47,312 nt of DNA from Actinopolymorpha sp. NPDC004070 (GTDB taxonomy: Bacteria; Actinomycetota; Actinomycetes; Propionibacteriales; Actinopolymorphaceae): assembly GCF_040610475.1 (NCBI RefSeq), contig NZ_JBEXMJ010000024.1, forward strand, positions 1-47,312, in the 5' to 3' direction. Positions 9,157 to 19,969 of the stretch are shown here, in pieces. The notes under the pieces were generated by a model, which did no database searches, was not told the origin of the DNA, and was given only the letters and a program-made list of their open reading frames with translations. The position numbers were made by a program, and so were the translations under genes. Position 1 is the stretch's first letter. Each line of letters begins with the position of its first letter.

Positions 9157-10988
9157 GGCCGCAACCCGACGATCGCGAGGGAGTGGCCGGGCAGCTGGAT
9201 CTGGGTCACGTCGTCCTTGTCCGCGGAGTTGGAGCTGGAGTTGGGGCTGGATTCTGCGTGGGGTTTCGAGCCGGGGACGGTGTGGGTGTCGTCGGGGTGC
9301 CAGGCGAGTACGACGCCGTCGCGCCCGACCGCCTCGTCCACCACGGCGCCGAGCGGCACCGTCGCCGGAGCGCCGGCGAGGTTGGCGACCACGCCGAGGT
9401 CGCCGCGGCGGATCATCACCCAGCGCGCGTCCTCGTCGTAGGTCACCTCGACACGGTACAGGCGGGGGTCGGCGAGGCCGGGCAGCTCACGGCGCAGGCG
9501 GATCAGGGTGGTGTACCAGTCCAGCAGCCGGGCGCCGGCCTCCTTCTCCTGCTCGTTCCAGTCCAGCCGGGAGGCGAGGAATGTCCCCTCGTCCTGCGGG
9601 TCGGGCACGTCCTCGGGGTCCCAGCCGTGGTCGGCGAACTCGTTGCGGCGGCCGTTGCGGACGGCCTCGGCGAGGTCGGGATCCTCGAAGTCGGTGAAGT
9701 ACTGCCACGGCGTACGGGCGCCCCACTCCTCGCCCATGAACAGCATCGGGGTGTACGGCGAGGTCAGCAGCAGCCCGGCGGCCACGGCGAGCTGGTCGTC
9801 GGTGAGGGTGGCCGACAGCCGGTCACCGGCTGCCCGGTTGCCGATCTGGTCGTGATTTTGCAGTGCGGCGACAAACCGCCAGCCGGCCGTGTGCTCGACG
9901 TCGACCGGCCGGCCGTGCACCCGGCCGCGGAACGACGACCAGGTGCCGTCGTGGAAGAACGCCCGGGTCATGGTCTTGGCCAGGCACGGCAGGCTGCCGA
10001 AGTCGCCGTAGTAGCCGTCGCGTTCGCCGGTGAGCAGCGCGTGCAGGGCGTGGTGGACGTCGTCGTCCCACTGGGCGTGGACGCCGAGACCACCGCTCTC
10101 GCGCGGCGTCACCGTGCGCGCGTCGTTGCGGTCGCTCTCGGCGATCAGCCACAGCGGCCGGCCGAGGCTCGCGGCGGCCGCGTCCACCTCGTGCGACAAC
10201 TCCTCCAGGATCGGGACGGCGCGCTCGTCGTGCAGGGCGTGCACGGCGTCCAGGCGCAGGGCGTCCACGTGGAAGTCGCGGAACCAGCCGAGCGCGTTGT
10301 CGACGATGAAGGCGCGCACCTCGTCCGAGCCGGGGTCGTCGAGGTTGACCGCCATTCCCCACGGGGTGGCGTACTTGTCGGTGAAGTACGGCCCGAACTC
10401 GCTGAGGTAGTTGTGGGCCGGGCCGAGGTGGTTGTAGACCACGTCCAGGCAGACCCCGATGCCGCGCGCGTGGCAGGCGTCGACGAACGTCTTCAGCCCG
10501 TCGGGTCCGCCGTAGGCCTGGTGCACGGCGTACAACCCGACCCCGTCGTAGCCCCAGCCGTGCTGCCCGGGAAAGGCGGCGAGCGGCAGCAGTTCGACCA
10601 ACGTCACACCGAGGGCCGCGAGGTGGTCCAGCCGGCCGACGGCCGCCTCGAGCGTGCCTTCCGGGGTGAACGTGCCGACGTGGAGCTCATAGATCACGCC
10701 GCCGGGCAGCGGCGTGCCCCGCCATCCCTGGTCGGTCCAGGCGAAGAGGTCGTGGTCGTAGACCGCGCTCGGGCCGGGCACGCCGTCGGGCTGCCAGCGC
10801 GATCGGGGGTCGGGCCGGGACTCGCCGCCGTCGAGGCGGAAGGAGTATGGCGTTCCGTGCGTGGCCTGGTCGACCCGTGCCCGCCACCAGCCGTCACCGG
10901 CCGGTGTCATCGGGCCGGCCGAACCGTCGACCTCCACCTGGACCTGCTCACGGGCCAGTGGGGCCCAGACCTCGAACGTCGTCGCCAT
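9153..10988 (-). CDS. treZ: Malto-oligosyltrehalose trehalohydrolase
   Basis: TreZ (611 aa) releases free trehalose from the end made by TreY. It has an N-terminal beta-sandwich (FEVWAPLAREQVQVEVDG), then a GH13 barrel with GVCLDVVYNHLG, the nucleophile region ALRLDAVHAL (about 246), the acid/base IAESDRND (about 282) and the transition-state Asp in LQNHDQIGNR (about 379). Near the C-terminus there is a family-atypical Ser/Asn-rich run (SSPNSSSNSADKDD), probably a surface loop. The start is ATG 10988; a second ATG nine bases upstream is possible. It is first in the treZ-treY pair and divergent from the FAD monooxygenase. Confidence 0.96.
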   Translation of the reverse strand: MATTFEVWAPLAREQVQVEVDGSAGPMTPAGDGWWRARVDQATHGTPYSFRLDGGESRPDPRSRWQPDGVPGPSAVYDHDLFAWTDQGWRGTPLPGGVIYELHVGTFTPEGTLEAAVGRLDHLAALGVTLVELLPLAAFPGQHGWGYDGVGLYAVHQAYGGPDGLKTFVDACHARGIGVCLDVVYNHLGPAHNYLSEFGPYFTDKYATPWGMAVNLDDPGSDEVRAFIVDNALGWFRDFHVDALRLDAVHALHDERAVPILEELSHEVDAAAASLGRPLWLIAESDRNDARTVTPRESGGLGVHAQWDDDVHHALHALLTGERDGYYGDFGSLPCLAKTMTRAFFHDGTWSSFRGRVHGRPVDVEHTAGWRFVAALQNHDQIGNRAAGDRLSATLTDDQLAVAAGLLLTSPYTPMLFMGEEWGARTPWQYFTDFEDPDLAEAVRNGRRNEFADHGWDPEDVPDPQDEGTFLASRLDWNEQEKEAGARLLDWYTTLIRLRRELPGLADPRLYRVEVTYDEDARWVMIRRGDLGVVANLAGAPATVPLGAVVDEAVGRDGVVLAWHPDDTHTVPGSKPHAESSPNSSSNSADKDDVTQIQLPGHSLAIVGLRP

Positions 10989-11063
10989 GCCTCGCATTGT
11001 GCAGGGTGCGCCGAGTAGTCGCACACGCGCAGTGGTGCCGGTGGTCCGGGGTCGGACCGCCAT

Positions 11064-11087
11064 GAGATTGGGCGGTCGCCCAATCTC
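11064..11087. promoter_or_regulatory. Perfect 24-bp palindromic operator
   Basis: GAGATTGGGCG-gt-CGCCCAATCTC is an exact inverted repeat with 11-bp arms. The TTGGGCG/CGCCCAA core is typical of TetR/AcrR-family operators. It sits between divergent treZ and the FAD monooxygenase, about 80 bases upstream of the latter, and a possible -10 (TATGGT, 11093-11098) follows directly. No regulator gene lies adjacent. Confidence 0.65.
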
Positions 11088-11167
11088 GGGTCTATGGTGG
11101 TGGCAGGGCTTCGTCGGCCCGCAGTTGGGGGAGACGAGCCGGGCGACGAGCCGGTGAGGAGCGCGGT

Positions 11168-12391
11168 GTGATGCGTGTGGTGATCTGCGGTGCCGGAATA
11201 GCGGGGCTGACCCTGGCCCACCGGCTGGCGGCGGCGGACTGGGAGGTGCTGCTCGTCGAGCAGGCGCCCGGCCCACGACAGCAGGGTTACATGATCGACT
11301 TCTTCGGGCCGGGGTACGACGTGGCCGAGCGGATGGGCCTGCTTCCCCGGCTGCGCGAGCTCGGCTACGTCGTCGAGGAGGCCGCGTGGCTGGACGGCGA
11401 CGGGCGGGTGCGGGCCCGGCTGGAGTACGCCCGGGTGGAGCGGGCGACCGGTGGACGGGTGATGAGCCTGATGCGCCCCGACCTCGAGCGCGCCCTGCGC
11501 GAACACCTGCCCGCCACGGTCGAGGTGCGCTACGCGACGAGCGTCCGCGCCGTCGACGACGGGGCCGACGGCGTCCGGGTCGGGCTCACCGACGGCTCGC
11601 GGGTCGACGCCGACCTGCTGGCCGGTGCCGACGGCATCCACTCCGTGGTGCGCCGGCTGGTCTTCGGGGCCGAGGAGCGGTTCGTTCGTTGTCTCGGCTT
11701 CCACACCGCCGCGTGGGTCTTCCACGACCCGGACGTGCGGGCGAAGGTGGGCCCGAGGTTCTGCCTCACCGACAGCACGGGCCGCCAGCTCGGGCTGTAC
11801 GCGCTGCGGGACGGCAAGGTGGCGGTGTTCGCGGTGCACCGGTCACCGGACCCCGCCCTGCCGGCGGACCCGCGTGCCGCGCTGCGGGCGGAGTACGGAT
11901 CCCTGGGCTGGGTCGCGCCGCGCGTGCTGGAGCAGGCCCCCGAACCCGCACATATCTACTACGACCAGGTGGCCCAGACGGTGCTGCCGCGATGGAGCCG
12001 AGGCCGCGTGGCACTCGTCGGCGACGCCTGCGGTGCGGTCTCGCTGCTCGCCGGCCAGGGCGCGTCCCTGGGCATGGCCGGTGCGTACGTGCTCGCCGAC
12101 AACCTCGGCGCCGCGCGGACCGTGGCGGCCGGGCTGGCGGCGTACGAACGGGCATGGCGACCGCTGACGGAGGACAAACAGCGGTCCGCGCGCAGACTCG
12201 CGCGGTGGTTCCTGCCCAGGACGCGGGCCGAGTTGGTGGTACGCCGGGCCGGACTGCGGCTTCTGGCCCTGCCGGGCACAGACCGGCTCCTCGCCGGAAC
12301 GCTCACCGGCAAGCCGGCGCCCGTGCCGTCCGCCGCGGTGCCCTACGACCTGGGCGCCGGCGAGGCGGCCGGCGCCCAGGCGGGGTCGTGA
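11168..12391 (+). CDS. FAD-dependent monooxygenase (aromatic hydroxylase type)
   Basis: This 407-residue flavoprotein has the N-terminal Rossmann motif GAGIAGLTLAHRL, the LLAGADGIHSVVRR (DG) motif near residue 155, and the GDACGAVSLLAGQGASLGMAG (GD) motif near 285. It belongs to the PHBH/UbiH-like group A monooxygenases, like those that hydroxylate phenolic compounds or inactivate tetracycline and rifampicin. The substrate cannot be deduced. The start is GTG 11168 or the next codon, ATG 11171; GAGGA at about 11156 suits the latter. The palindromic operator upstream implies induction by a small molecule through a repressor. The 3' end contains a strong hairpin. Confidence 0.9.
   Translation: MMRVVICGAGIAGLTLAHRLAAADWEVLLVEQAPGPRQQGYMIDFFGPGYDVAERMGLLPRLRELGYVVEEAAWLDGDGRVRARLEYARVERATGGRVMSLMRPDLERALREHLPATVEVRYATSVRAVDDGADGVRVGLTDGSRVDADLLAGADGIHSVVRRLVFGAEERFVRCLGFHTAAWVFHDPDVRAKVGPRFCLTDSTGRQLGLYALRDGKVAVFAVHRSPDPALPADPRAALRAEYGSLGWVAPRVLEQAPEPAHIYYDQVAQTVLPRWSRGRVALVGDACGAVSLLAGQGASLGMAGAYVLADNLGAARTVAAGLAAYERAWRPLTEDKQRSARRLARWFLPRTRAELVVRRAGLRLLALPGTDRLLAGTLTGKPAPVPSAAVPYDLGAGEAAGAQAGS
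12349..12380. terminator. 12-bp perfect hairpin in the 3' end of the monooxygenase gene
   Basis: Arms 12349-12360 (CCTGGGCGCCGG) and 12369-12380 pair perfectly around an eight-base loop. The hairpin lies in the last codons of the monooxygenase gene, and the convergent nrdB stop is only about 40 bases further on. It probably limits read-through into nrdB antisense. There is no U-tract, so termination is inferred. Confidence 0.5.
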
Positions 12392-12418
12392 CCGGAGCAG
12401 AACTCCGCGTCCCACCTC

Positions 12419-13483
12419 TCAGTCCCAGGTGAGCGCTCCGCCACTTTGGTACTCGATCACCCGGGTCTCGAAGAAGTTCTTCTCCTTCTTCAGATCCATC
12501 ATCTCCGACATCCACGGGAAAGGGTTCTCGGTCTCGGGAAAGACCGGTGTCAACCCGATCTGGACACACCGCCGGTTGGTGACGAACCGCATGTACTTCT
12601 CACACAGGCCCGCGTTCAGCCCCAGCATGCCGTGCGGCAGCGTGTCGCGTCCGTAGGCGACCTCGAGCTCACAGGCCTGGGCCAGCATCCCGCGGATCTC
12701 CTCCTGGAACGCCGGCGTCCACAGGTGGGGGTTCTCGATCTTGATCTGGTTGATCGCGTCGATGCCGAAGTTCAGGTGGATCGACTCGTCCCGCAGGATG
12801 TACTGGTACTGCTCGGCGATACCGACCATCTTGTTGCGCCGGCCGAGGGACAGGATCTGCGCGAAGCCGGTGTAGAACCACATCCCCTCGAAGACGACGT
12901 AGAACGCTACCAGGTCGCGCAGGAACGCCTGGTCGCGCTCGGGTGTGCCGGTACGAAACGACGGATCCTCGAGGTGCCGGGTGTATTCCAGCGCCCAGGT
13001 CGCCTTGTCGGTGATCGAGGGCACCTCGCGGTACATGTTGAACAGCTCGCCCTCGTCCAGGCCGAGGCTCTCGCAGACGTACTCGAACGTGTGCGTGTGC
13101 ACGGCCTCCTCGAACGCCTGGCGCAGGAGGTACTGCCGGCACTCGGGGTTGGTGAGATGCCGGTAGACCGCGAGGACGATGTTGTTGGCGACCAGCGACT
13201 CCGACGTGGCGAAGAAGCCGAGGTTGCGTCTGATCATCAGCCGCTCGTCGGCGGTCAGCCCGTCCGGTGACTTCCACAGGGCGATGTCGGCCTGCATGGA
13301 CACCTCGGTGGGCATCCAGTGGTTGTTGCAGCCGGCGAGGTACTTCTCCCACGCCCATCGGTACTTCAGGGGCAACAGCTGGTTGACATCCGCGCGCGCG
13401 TTGATCATCGCCTTGTCGTCCACGCTGACGCGGGCCGCGTGCCGGTCGATGTCTCCCAGGCCGGTCGGATCATTGTCGTTCAT
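12419..13483 (-). CDS. nrdB: Ribonucleotide reductase beta subunit, class Ic type
   Basis: This 354-residue R2 protein supplies the metal cofactor that starts radical chemistry in NrdA. The ligands can be placed by spacing: Glu95 (ATSES), Glu126 and His129 (EEAVHTHTF), Glu199 (VVFEGMWF), Glu233 and His236 (RDESIH). The spacing is identical to that of Chlamydia trachomatis R2, including Glu rather than Asp as first ligand. The residue that carries the tyrosyl radical in class Ia (Glu126+7) is Phe133. This is the signature of class Ic enzymes, which use a Mn(IV)/Fe(III) centre instead of a tyrosyl radical. The start is ATG 13483 with GGTGGAG just upstream. It lies 23 bases downstream of nrdA and must be co-transcribed. 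Confidence 0.95.
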   Translation of the reverse strand: MNDNDPTGLGDIDRHAARVSVDDKAMINARADVNQLLPLKYRWAWEKYLAGCNNHWMPTEVSMQADIALWKSPDGLTADERLMIRRNLGFFATSESLVANNIVLAVYRHLTNPECRQYLLRQAFEEAVHTHTFEYVCESLGLDEGELFNMYREVPSITDKATWALEYTRHLEDPSFRTGTPERDQAFLRDLVAFYVVFEGMWFYTGFAQILSLGRRNKMVGIAEQYQYILRDESIHLNFGIDAINQIKIENPHLWTPAFQEEIRGMLAQACELEVAYGRDTLPHGMLGLNAGLCEKYMRFVTNRRCVQIGLTPVFPETENPFPWMSEMMDLKKEKNFFETRVIEYQSGGALTWD

Positions 13484-13506
13484 GGTTCTCCACCCCTCGG
13501 GCGCGC

Positions 13507-16500
13507 TCACTGGCAGGCTTCGCAGTCGGGATCGCTGATCACACAGAACGCGGTGTCCGACGGCGGTGGCATCGTGATGCCGGCCGGTGCGAGGTTGGGC
13601 ATCGGGGCGACGACCGGCACGACGGCCGTGGCCGCCGCTCCCGGCCCGCCGGTCACGCCGGCGCCCGCCGGCTGGCCCACGCCGGTCGGTGACACCGCGT
13701 TCAGCTTCCCGTCCGTGCCGCGAAGGGTGCTCTTCTCCACGTGCGTGGCGCTCTGGGACCGCAGGTAGTACGTCGTCTTCAGCCCGCGGCGCCAGGCCAG
13801 GCGGTACAACGCGTCCAGTTGCAGGCCGCTCGGTGAGGCGACGTAGAGGTTCAGCGCCTGGGCCTGGTCCAGCCACTTCTGCCGTCGGGCGGCGGCCTCC
13901 ACCAACATTGCCGGATCGACCTCGAACGCCGTGGCGTACAGGGCCTTCAGGTCCGCCGGCACCCGGTCGATCGGGGCGACGCTTCCGTCGTAGTACTTCA
14001 GGTCGCTCACCATCACCTCGTCCCACAGCCCGCGGGCCTTGAGGTCACGGACGAGGTGGGGGTTGATCGCGGTGAAGTCGCCGGACATGTTCGACTTGAC
14101 GAACAGGTTGCGGTACAGCGGTTCGATCGACTGCCCGACCCCGCAGATGTTGGAGATCGTCGCCGTCGGCGCGATCGCCATCACGTTGGAGTTGCGCATG
14201 CCGATGGTGCGGACCTGGCGGCGCAGGCTGTCCCAGTCCAGCCGGCTGGAGCGGTCCAGGTCGAGCTTCCCGTCGCGGGCCTGGGCCAGCAGGGCCAGAG
14301 AGTCGATCGGCAGAATCCCCCTGCTCCACAGCGATCCCGGGAACGACTCGTAGGTCCCGCGCTCGGCCGCGAGGTCGCTGGAGGCGGCGATGGCCTCGTA
14401 GCTGAAGATCTCCGTCGTGGTGTCGGCGAACTCCACCGCCGCGTCGGAGGCGATCGGGATCCGCAACGTGAACAACGCGTCCTGCACACCCATCAGGCCG
14501 AGACCGATCGGGCGGTGCCGCCGGTTGGAGACACCGGCCTGCGGGATCGTGTAGAAGTTCACGTCGATCACGTTGTCCAGCATGCGCACCGCGGCGCGCA
14601 CCGTCCGCGCCAGGTGCTCGTGGTCGATGCCGTTCGCGTCGACGTGGTTGGCCAGGTTGACCGAGCCGAGGTTGCACACCGCCACCTCGGCCGTGGAGGT
14701 GTTCAGGGTGATCTCGGTGCACAGGTTGGACGAGTGCACCACGCCCGCGTGCTGCTGTGGTGAGCGCAGGTTGCACGGGTCCTTGAACGTGATCCACGGG
14801 TGCCCGGTCTCGAACAGCATGGTCAGCATCCGGCGCCACAGCTCCACCGCCCGCAGCCGGCGGAACACCCGGATCTCGCCGCGGTCCGCGCGGGCCTCGT
14901 ACTCGGCGTAGCGTTCGGCGAACGCCCGCCCGTACAGGTCGTGCAGGTCCGGCACCTCGTCGGGGGAGAACAGCGTCCACTGGGCGTCGGCCTCGACCCG
15001 TTGCAGGAACAGGTCCGGTATCCAGTTGGCGGTGTTCATGTCGTGGGTGCGCCGGCGTTCGTCACCGGTGTTCTTGCGCAGGTCGAGGAACTCCTCGATG
15101 TCGATGTGCCACGTCTCGAGGTAGGCGCAGGCGGCACCCTTGCGCTTCCCGCCCTGGTTGACCGCGACCGCGGTGTCGTTGGCGATCTTCAGGAACGGCA
15201 CCACACCCTGGGACTGGCCGTTGGTGCCCTTGATGTAGGCGCCCATGCCGCGCACCGGCGTCCAGTCGTTGCCCAGCCCGCCGGCGTACTTCGACAGCAT
15301 CGCGTTGTTCCGGATGCCGGTGAAGATGCCCTCGAGGTCGTCCGACACCGTGGTGAGGAAGCACGACGACAGCTGGGCCCGGGTCGTCCCCGCGTTGAAC
15401 AGCGTCGGCGTGGAGCACATGAAGTCGAACGACGACAGCATCTCGTAGAACTCGATCGCCCGTCGCTCCCGGTCGTCCTCACGCAGCGCCAGCCCCATCG
15501 CCACCCGCATGAAGAACGCCTGCGGCAGCTCGAACCGCGTACCCTCGCTGTGCAGGAAGTACCGGTCGTAGAGCGTCTGCAGCCCGAGGAACTGGAACGC
15601 CGGGTCCCGGTCGGGCCGCAGCGCGGCGCCCAGCCGGTCCAGGTCGAACCCCCCGAGCTCGGGGTCGAGGAGCTCCAGCCGCACCGCGCGCTCCACGTAG
15701 TCACGGAAGTACGCCGGATAGCGCGGGACCATCTCCTCCTGGCTCGCCTCGTCGGGCCCGCCGCTCAGGAACGACAGTGCCTCCCGGCGCAGCTTGTCCA
15801 GCAGCAGCCGCCCGCTGACGAGGGAGTACTCCGGGTCGGTTTCCACGAAGGTGCGGGCGGCCATCACCAGGGCGAGCTCGAGTTCGTGCTGGCTCATCCC
15901 GTCGTAGAGGTTGCGCGACACCTCCGTGAGCACCGACTCGGCAGAGGTGGCCGGCAGCCCGTCGCAGGCCTCCTCGACGATGCGGGTGAGCCGTACGTCG
16001 TCCAGCGGGTGGAGTTCGCCGTCGGTGCCCTTGACGTGCATGGTGACCTCGGCGGGTTCCGACTCGACGACGGGTTCGCGCTCCAGCCGGGCGCGAGTGT
16101 GCTCCTCGCGGTAGAGGACGTACGCCCGGGCGACGCGGTGGTTGCCCGACCGCATCAGGGCGAGCTCCACCTGGTCCTGGATGTCCTCGATGTGGAAGAT
16201 CCGGCCCAGGTCCGGATGACGGGTCAGGGAGGCGACCACCTGCCGGGTGAGCAGGTCGACGGTCTCGTGGACGCGGGAGGACGCACCGGCGTCGGGCCCC
16301 TCGACCGCGAGGAACGCCTTCGCCATGGCCACCGCGATCTTCGCCGGGTCGAACGGCGAGATGCTGCCGTCGCGGCGGACCACCTGGCGTTCGTCGGTGT
16401 CCGGAGCAGGCGGCGGCGGTGGTGTGCCCGCCGGCAGGGAGCCGATCGCGGAATCGGCGACGCTGTCGTACGGGGTGTGCGTGTCGTGCGTGGGGTCGGT

Positions 16501-16563
16501 GGCGGATCGGGTCAGGCCGGATCCGGCGGCTCCGTTGGCTTCGGTGCCGAAGTGGGTGGACAC
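13507..16563 (-). CDS. nrdA: Ribonucleoside-diphosphate reductase alpha subunit
   Basis: This 1018-residue catalytic subunit reduces ribonucleoside diphosphates. An N-terminal ATP-cone (about 59-155, [15 protein letters not shown]) is followed by a second cone-like region (about 170-265), giving an enlarged allosteric N-terminus. Catalytic residues are Cys401 (SSCFL), Asn613/Cys615/Glu617 (NLCTE) and Cys630 (CNLGSVNL). The C-terminal tail CEACQ (Cys1014, Cys1017) follows a Pro/Ala/Gly-rich linker and should re-reduce the active site via thioredoxin. The start is GTG 16563 because AGGAGAG lies seven bases upstream; a longer frame from 16632 lacks this. It is first gene of the nrdA-nrdB operon. 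Confidence 0.96.
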   Translation of the reverse strand: MSTHFGTEANGAAGSGLTRSATDPTHDTHTPYDSVADSAIGSLPAGTPPPPPAPDTDERQVVRRDGSISPFDPAKIAVAMAKAFLAVEGPDAGASSRVHETVDLLTRQVVASLTRHPDLGRIFHIEDIQDQVELALMRSGNHRVARAYVLYREEHTRARLEREPVVESEPAEVTMHVKGTDGELHPLDDVRLTRIVEEACDGLPATSAESVLTEVSRNLYDGMSQHELELALVMAARTFVETDPEYSLVSGRLLLDKLRREALSFLSGGPDEASQEEMVPRYPAYFRDYVERAVRLELLDPELGGFDLDRLGAALRPDRDPAFQFLGLQTLYDRYFLHSEGTRFELPQAFFMRVAMGLALREDDRERRAIEFYEMLSSFDFMCSTPTLFNAGTTRAQLSSCFLTTVSDDLEGIFTGIRNNAMLSKYAGGLGNDWTPVRGMGAYIKGTNGQSQGVVPFLKIANDTAVAVNQGGKRKGAACAYLETWHIDIEEFLDLRKNTGDERRRTHDMNTANWIPDLFLQRVEADAQWTLFSPDEVPDLHDLYGRAFAERYAEYEARADRGEIRVFRRLRAVELWRRMLTMLFETGHPWITFKDPCNLRSPQQHAGVVHSSNLCTEITLNTSTAEVAVCNLGSVNLANHVDANGIDHEHLARTVRAAVRMLDNVIDVNFYTIPQAGVSNRRHRPIGLGLMGVQDALFTLRIPIASDAAVEFADTTTEIFSYEAIAASSDLAAERGTYESFPGSLWSRGILPIDSLALLAQARDGKLDLDRSSRLDWDSLRRQVRTIGMRNSNVMAIAPTATISNICGVGQSIEPLYRNLFVKSNMSGDFTAINPHLVRDLKARGLWDEVMVSDLKYYDGSVAPIDRVPADLKALYATAFEVDPAMLVEAAARRQKWLDQAQALNLYVASPSGLQLDALYRLAWRRGLKTTYYLRSQSATHVEKSTLRGTDGKLNAVSPTGVGQPAGAGVTGGPGAAATAVVPVVAPMPNLAPAGITMPPPSDTAFCVISDPDCEACQ

Positions 16564-17020
16564 GGGCTCTCTCCTCGCGAGCGGAATGACGTCAGCCTCC
16601 GGCCGCGAAAGGCGAGCGGGATCGACCGGCACCGGTGGTTCGGTGTCGGGTCGACCCAGGCCTCAGGCAGGTCACGCGGGGGGCGTCGGGCTCACTGCGC
16701 CCGTACCCGCACTGCATGACCATTTACCCTCGCGGCCGTCGGATCGGCGTACGCCCGGGTGAGGGCGCGCACCGACGGCAGGGCAGGAGCTTCGCCGGCA
16801 GCCGCGGGGTAGCGTCGCGCGTCACGCATCCGCCGCGATCACCAGCACCGCGAGACTACATGTTGTGGTCCAAGATTCGCTGCAACCCAACATCCGGTGT
16901 GTCGCCGCATTGAGGAGTGCGACGTTCCCGGCGTCCGACATGGGACGAACGCTGTCGCCCCGAACCGATGATCATTACTGTGCGAGCACCCGACGGAGGC
17001 GACGAAGGGAACCGCTCGCG
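16564..17020. other. 457-bp intergenic region between divergent nrdA and the GxGYxYP gene
   Basis: This region must hold both promoters. I looked for a cobalamin riboswitch and for NrdR boxes, both common before actinobacterial nrd operons, and saw neither. Near 16861-16891 there is a loose inverted repeat (TGTTG ... CAACA). No convincing small gene is visible. Confidence 0.4.
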
Positions 17021-18727
<1,707 letters not shown>

Positions 18728-18810
18728 AACGCCCGGCCGGACGCCTCCTGTCCGGGAGGAGGCGTCCGAAAACGGAAGCACGCGGGCCAATTGTTAAGCG
18801 GGGATTGCGC

Positions 18811-18845
18811 GATCGTGTCGGCTATAGGATCGTGTATCCACGATC
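18811..18845. promoter_or_regulatory. Candidate GntR operator: repeated GATCGTG half-sites
   Basis: GATCGTGT occurs at 18811-18818 and again at 18828-18835. The second copy forms an inverted repeat, GATCGTG-tatc-CACGATC (18828-18845). It lies about 100 bases upstream of the GntR gene, so it may be its autoregulatory operator. The TATAGGAT between the copies may be part of a promoter. Confidence 0.45.
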
Positions 18846-18943
18846 GAGGGCTCTCCTCGAACGCGCACGTTCCTTCTCCACTTCTCGGCCCTCGCAGGGC
18901 CAACCTGTAGTTCTCGTTGCTCCTTACCTGAAAAGAGCGCGGC

Positions 18944-19675
18944 ATGGGCGCACGTGCACGGGTTTCACTGGGTGGGCGAGGTGGCAACGTCGTGCTGCCC
19001 AGGCGGCAGAACCTCGCCGAGGGCGTCTACGAAGCGCTCAAGGAAATGATCATGGACGGCGTCTTCAGCCAGGGCGCGCGGATCAACATCGACGAGGCGG
19101 CACGGGCACTGGAGGTCTCCCAGTCACCGGTGCGTGAGGCACTGGTCCGGCTGGAGTCGGAGGGGCTGGTCATCAAGGAGCCCTTCCGGGGCTACTCGAC
19201 CGCACCCCTGCTGAGCAAGGCGGAGTTCGAGGACCTCTTCGAGTTCCGGTTCGTAGTGGAGCCGTGGGCGGCCACCCGCGCCGCCGCCGCGATCGACGAC
19301 GAGAAGGCCGCGCTCCTCACCAAGGAGCTGGCCTCGATTCCCAGTGCGCCGGAGGGAACGTCCTACCAGGACTACCAACGGATGGCGGCGCACGACCACC
19401 GGCTGCACGACCTGATCCAGCAGCTCGGCGGCAACGTCCGGATGCGGGCGGCGTTCACCAGGACGCACTGCCATCTGCACATCATCCGGCTCAACTACGG
19501 GGCCGGAATGGGGTCGGCCGCACTGCGCGAGCACCGCGTCCTGGTCGACGCCATCGCCGGCGGTGACACCGATGCCGCCGAGGCCGCCATGCGGGCTCAC
19601 CTGGAGGCATCCCGGGCCCGGCTCGCACCGCTGTACGACGGAAGTTCGGACCGTCCGAGGCTGGGAGGCGACTGA
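18944..19675 (+). CDS. GntR-family transcriptional regulator, FCD (FadR) subfamily
   Basis: This 243-residue regulator has an N-terminal winged helix (LAEGVYEALKEMIMDGVF, then SQSPVREALVRLESEGLV, the recognition helix region). An all-helical FCD effector domain follows, with His-containing helices (AAHDHRLHD, HLHIIRL, LREHRVLVD, MRAHLEASRARL) that normally bind a metal and a carboxylate or sugar-acid ligand. It lies between the GxGYxYP gene and the transporter genes, so it most likely represses this locus and responds to its substrate. The start is ATG 18944 with a weak AAAAGAG upstream; the first 20 residues are a basic extension. Confidence 0.92.
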   Translation: MGARARVSLGGRGGNVVLPRRQNLAEGVYEALKEMIMDGVFSQGARINIDEAARALEVSQSPVREALVRLESEGLVIKEPFRGYSTAPLLSKAEFEDLFEFRFVVEPWAATRAAAAIDDEKAALLTKELASIPSAPEGTSYQDYQRMAAHDHRLHDLIQQLGGNVRMRAAFTRTHCHLHIIRLNYGAGMGSAALREHRVLVDAIAGGDTDAAEAAMRAHLEASRARLAPLYDGSSDRPRLGGD

Positions 19676-19746
19676 GATGCGCAGGCTTCCCAGGTCGTCG
19701 GTACGACGAAGACTCAGGGCGTCACCACACCACCGCGACTGAGTCC

Positions 19747-19760
19747 AGCAATCGCTTTCC
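19747..19760. promoter_or_regulatory. Possible LacI-type operator before the binding-protein gene
   Basis: AGCAATCGCTTTCC contains the AAnCGnTT core seen in many LacI-family operators, but the outer bases are only partly symmetrical. It lies in the 294-bp gap between the GntR and solute-binding protein genes, which otherwise shows no gene. No LacI-type regulator is in the window. Confidence 0.25.
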
Positions 19761-19969
19761 CAGATCGTTTCTCCTTACAGCTCATGCTGTTTGTTGCCAC
19801 GGGGATGTTCCATCCTTGCCGAACTCGTGGACGCCGCTCGCAGGCGCTCACGTCTTCGGTGTACGCGCCGGTGGTCCGGACCGCTCCGGTCGCCGCAACC
19901 AGCTCCAGCCGGCCCACCCCTCGGGGAGGGCAGAAGTTCATCGTTCCTGGGTGCAGAGGAGTAAGTGCA

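Noticed and set aside
12393..12407. CGGAG-N5-CTCCG hairpin between the monooxygenase and nrdB
   Set aside because: Only five base pairs, and a 12-bp stem lies immediately upstream, so it was not listed as a terminator.
14800..16719. Plus-strand open frame opposite nrdA
   Set aside because: No recognisable domain, and it lies fully antisense to the catalytic subunit with its conserved cysteines.
16564..17020. Cobalamin riboswitch or NrdR boxes before nrdA
   Set aside because: The conserved B12-box core (GCCACTG) and NrdR-type ACAC-AT-GTGT pairs were not found on either strand by eye.
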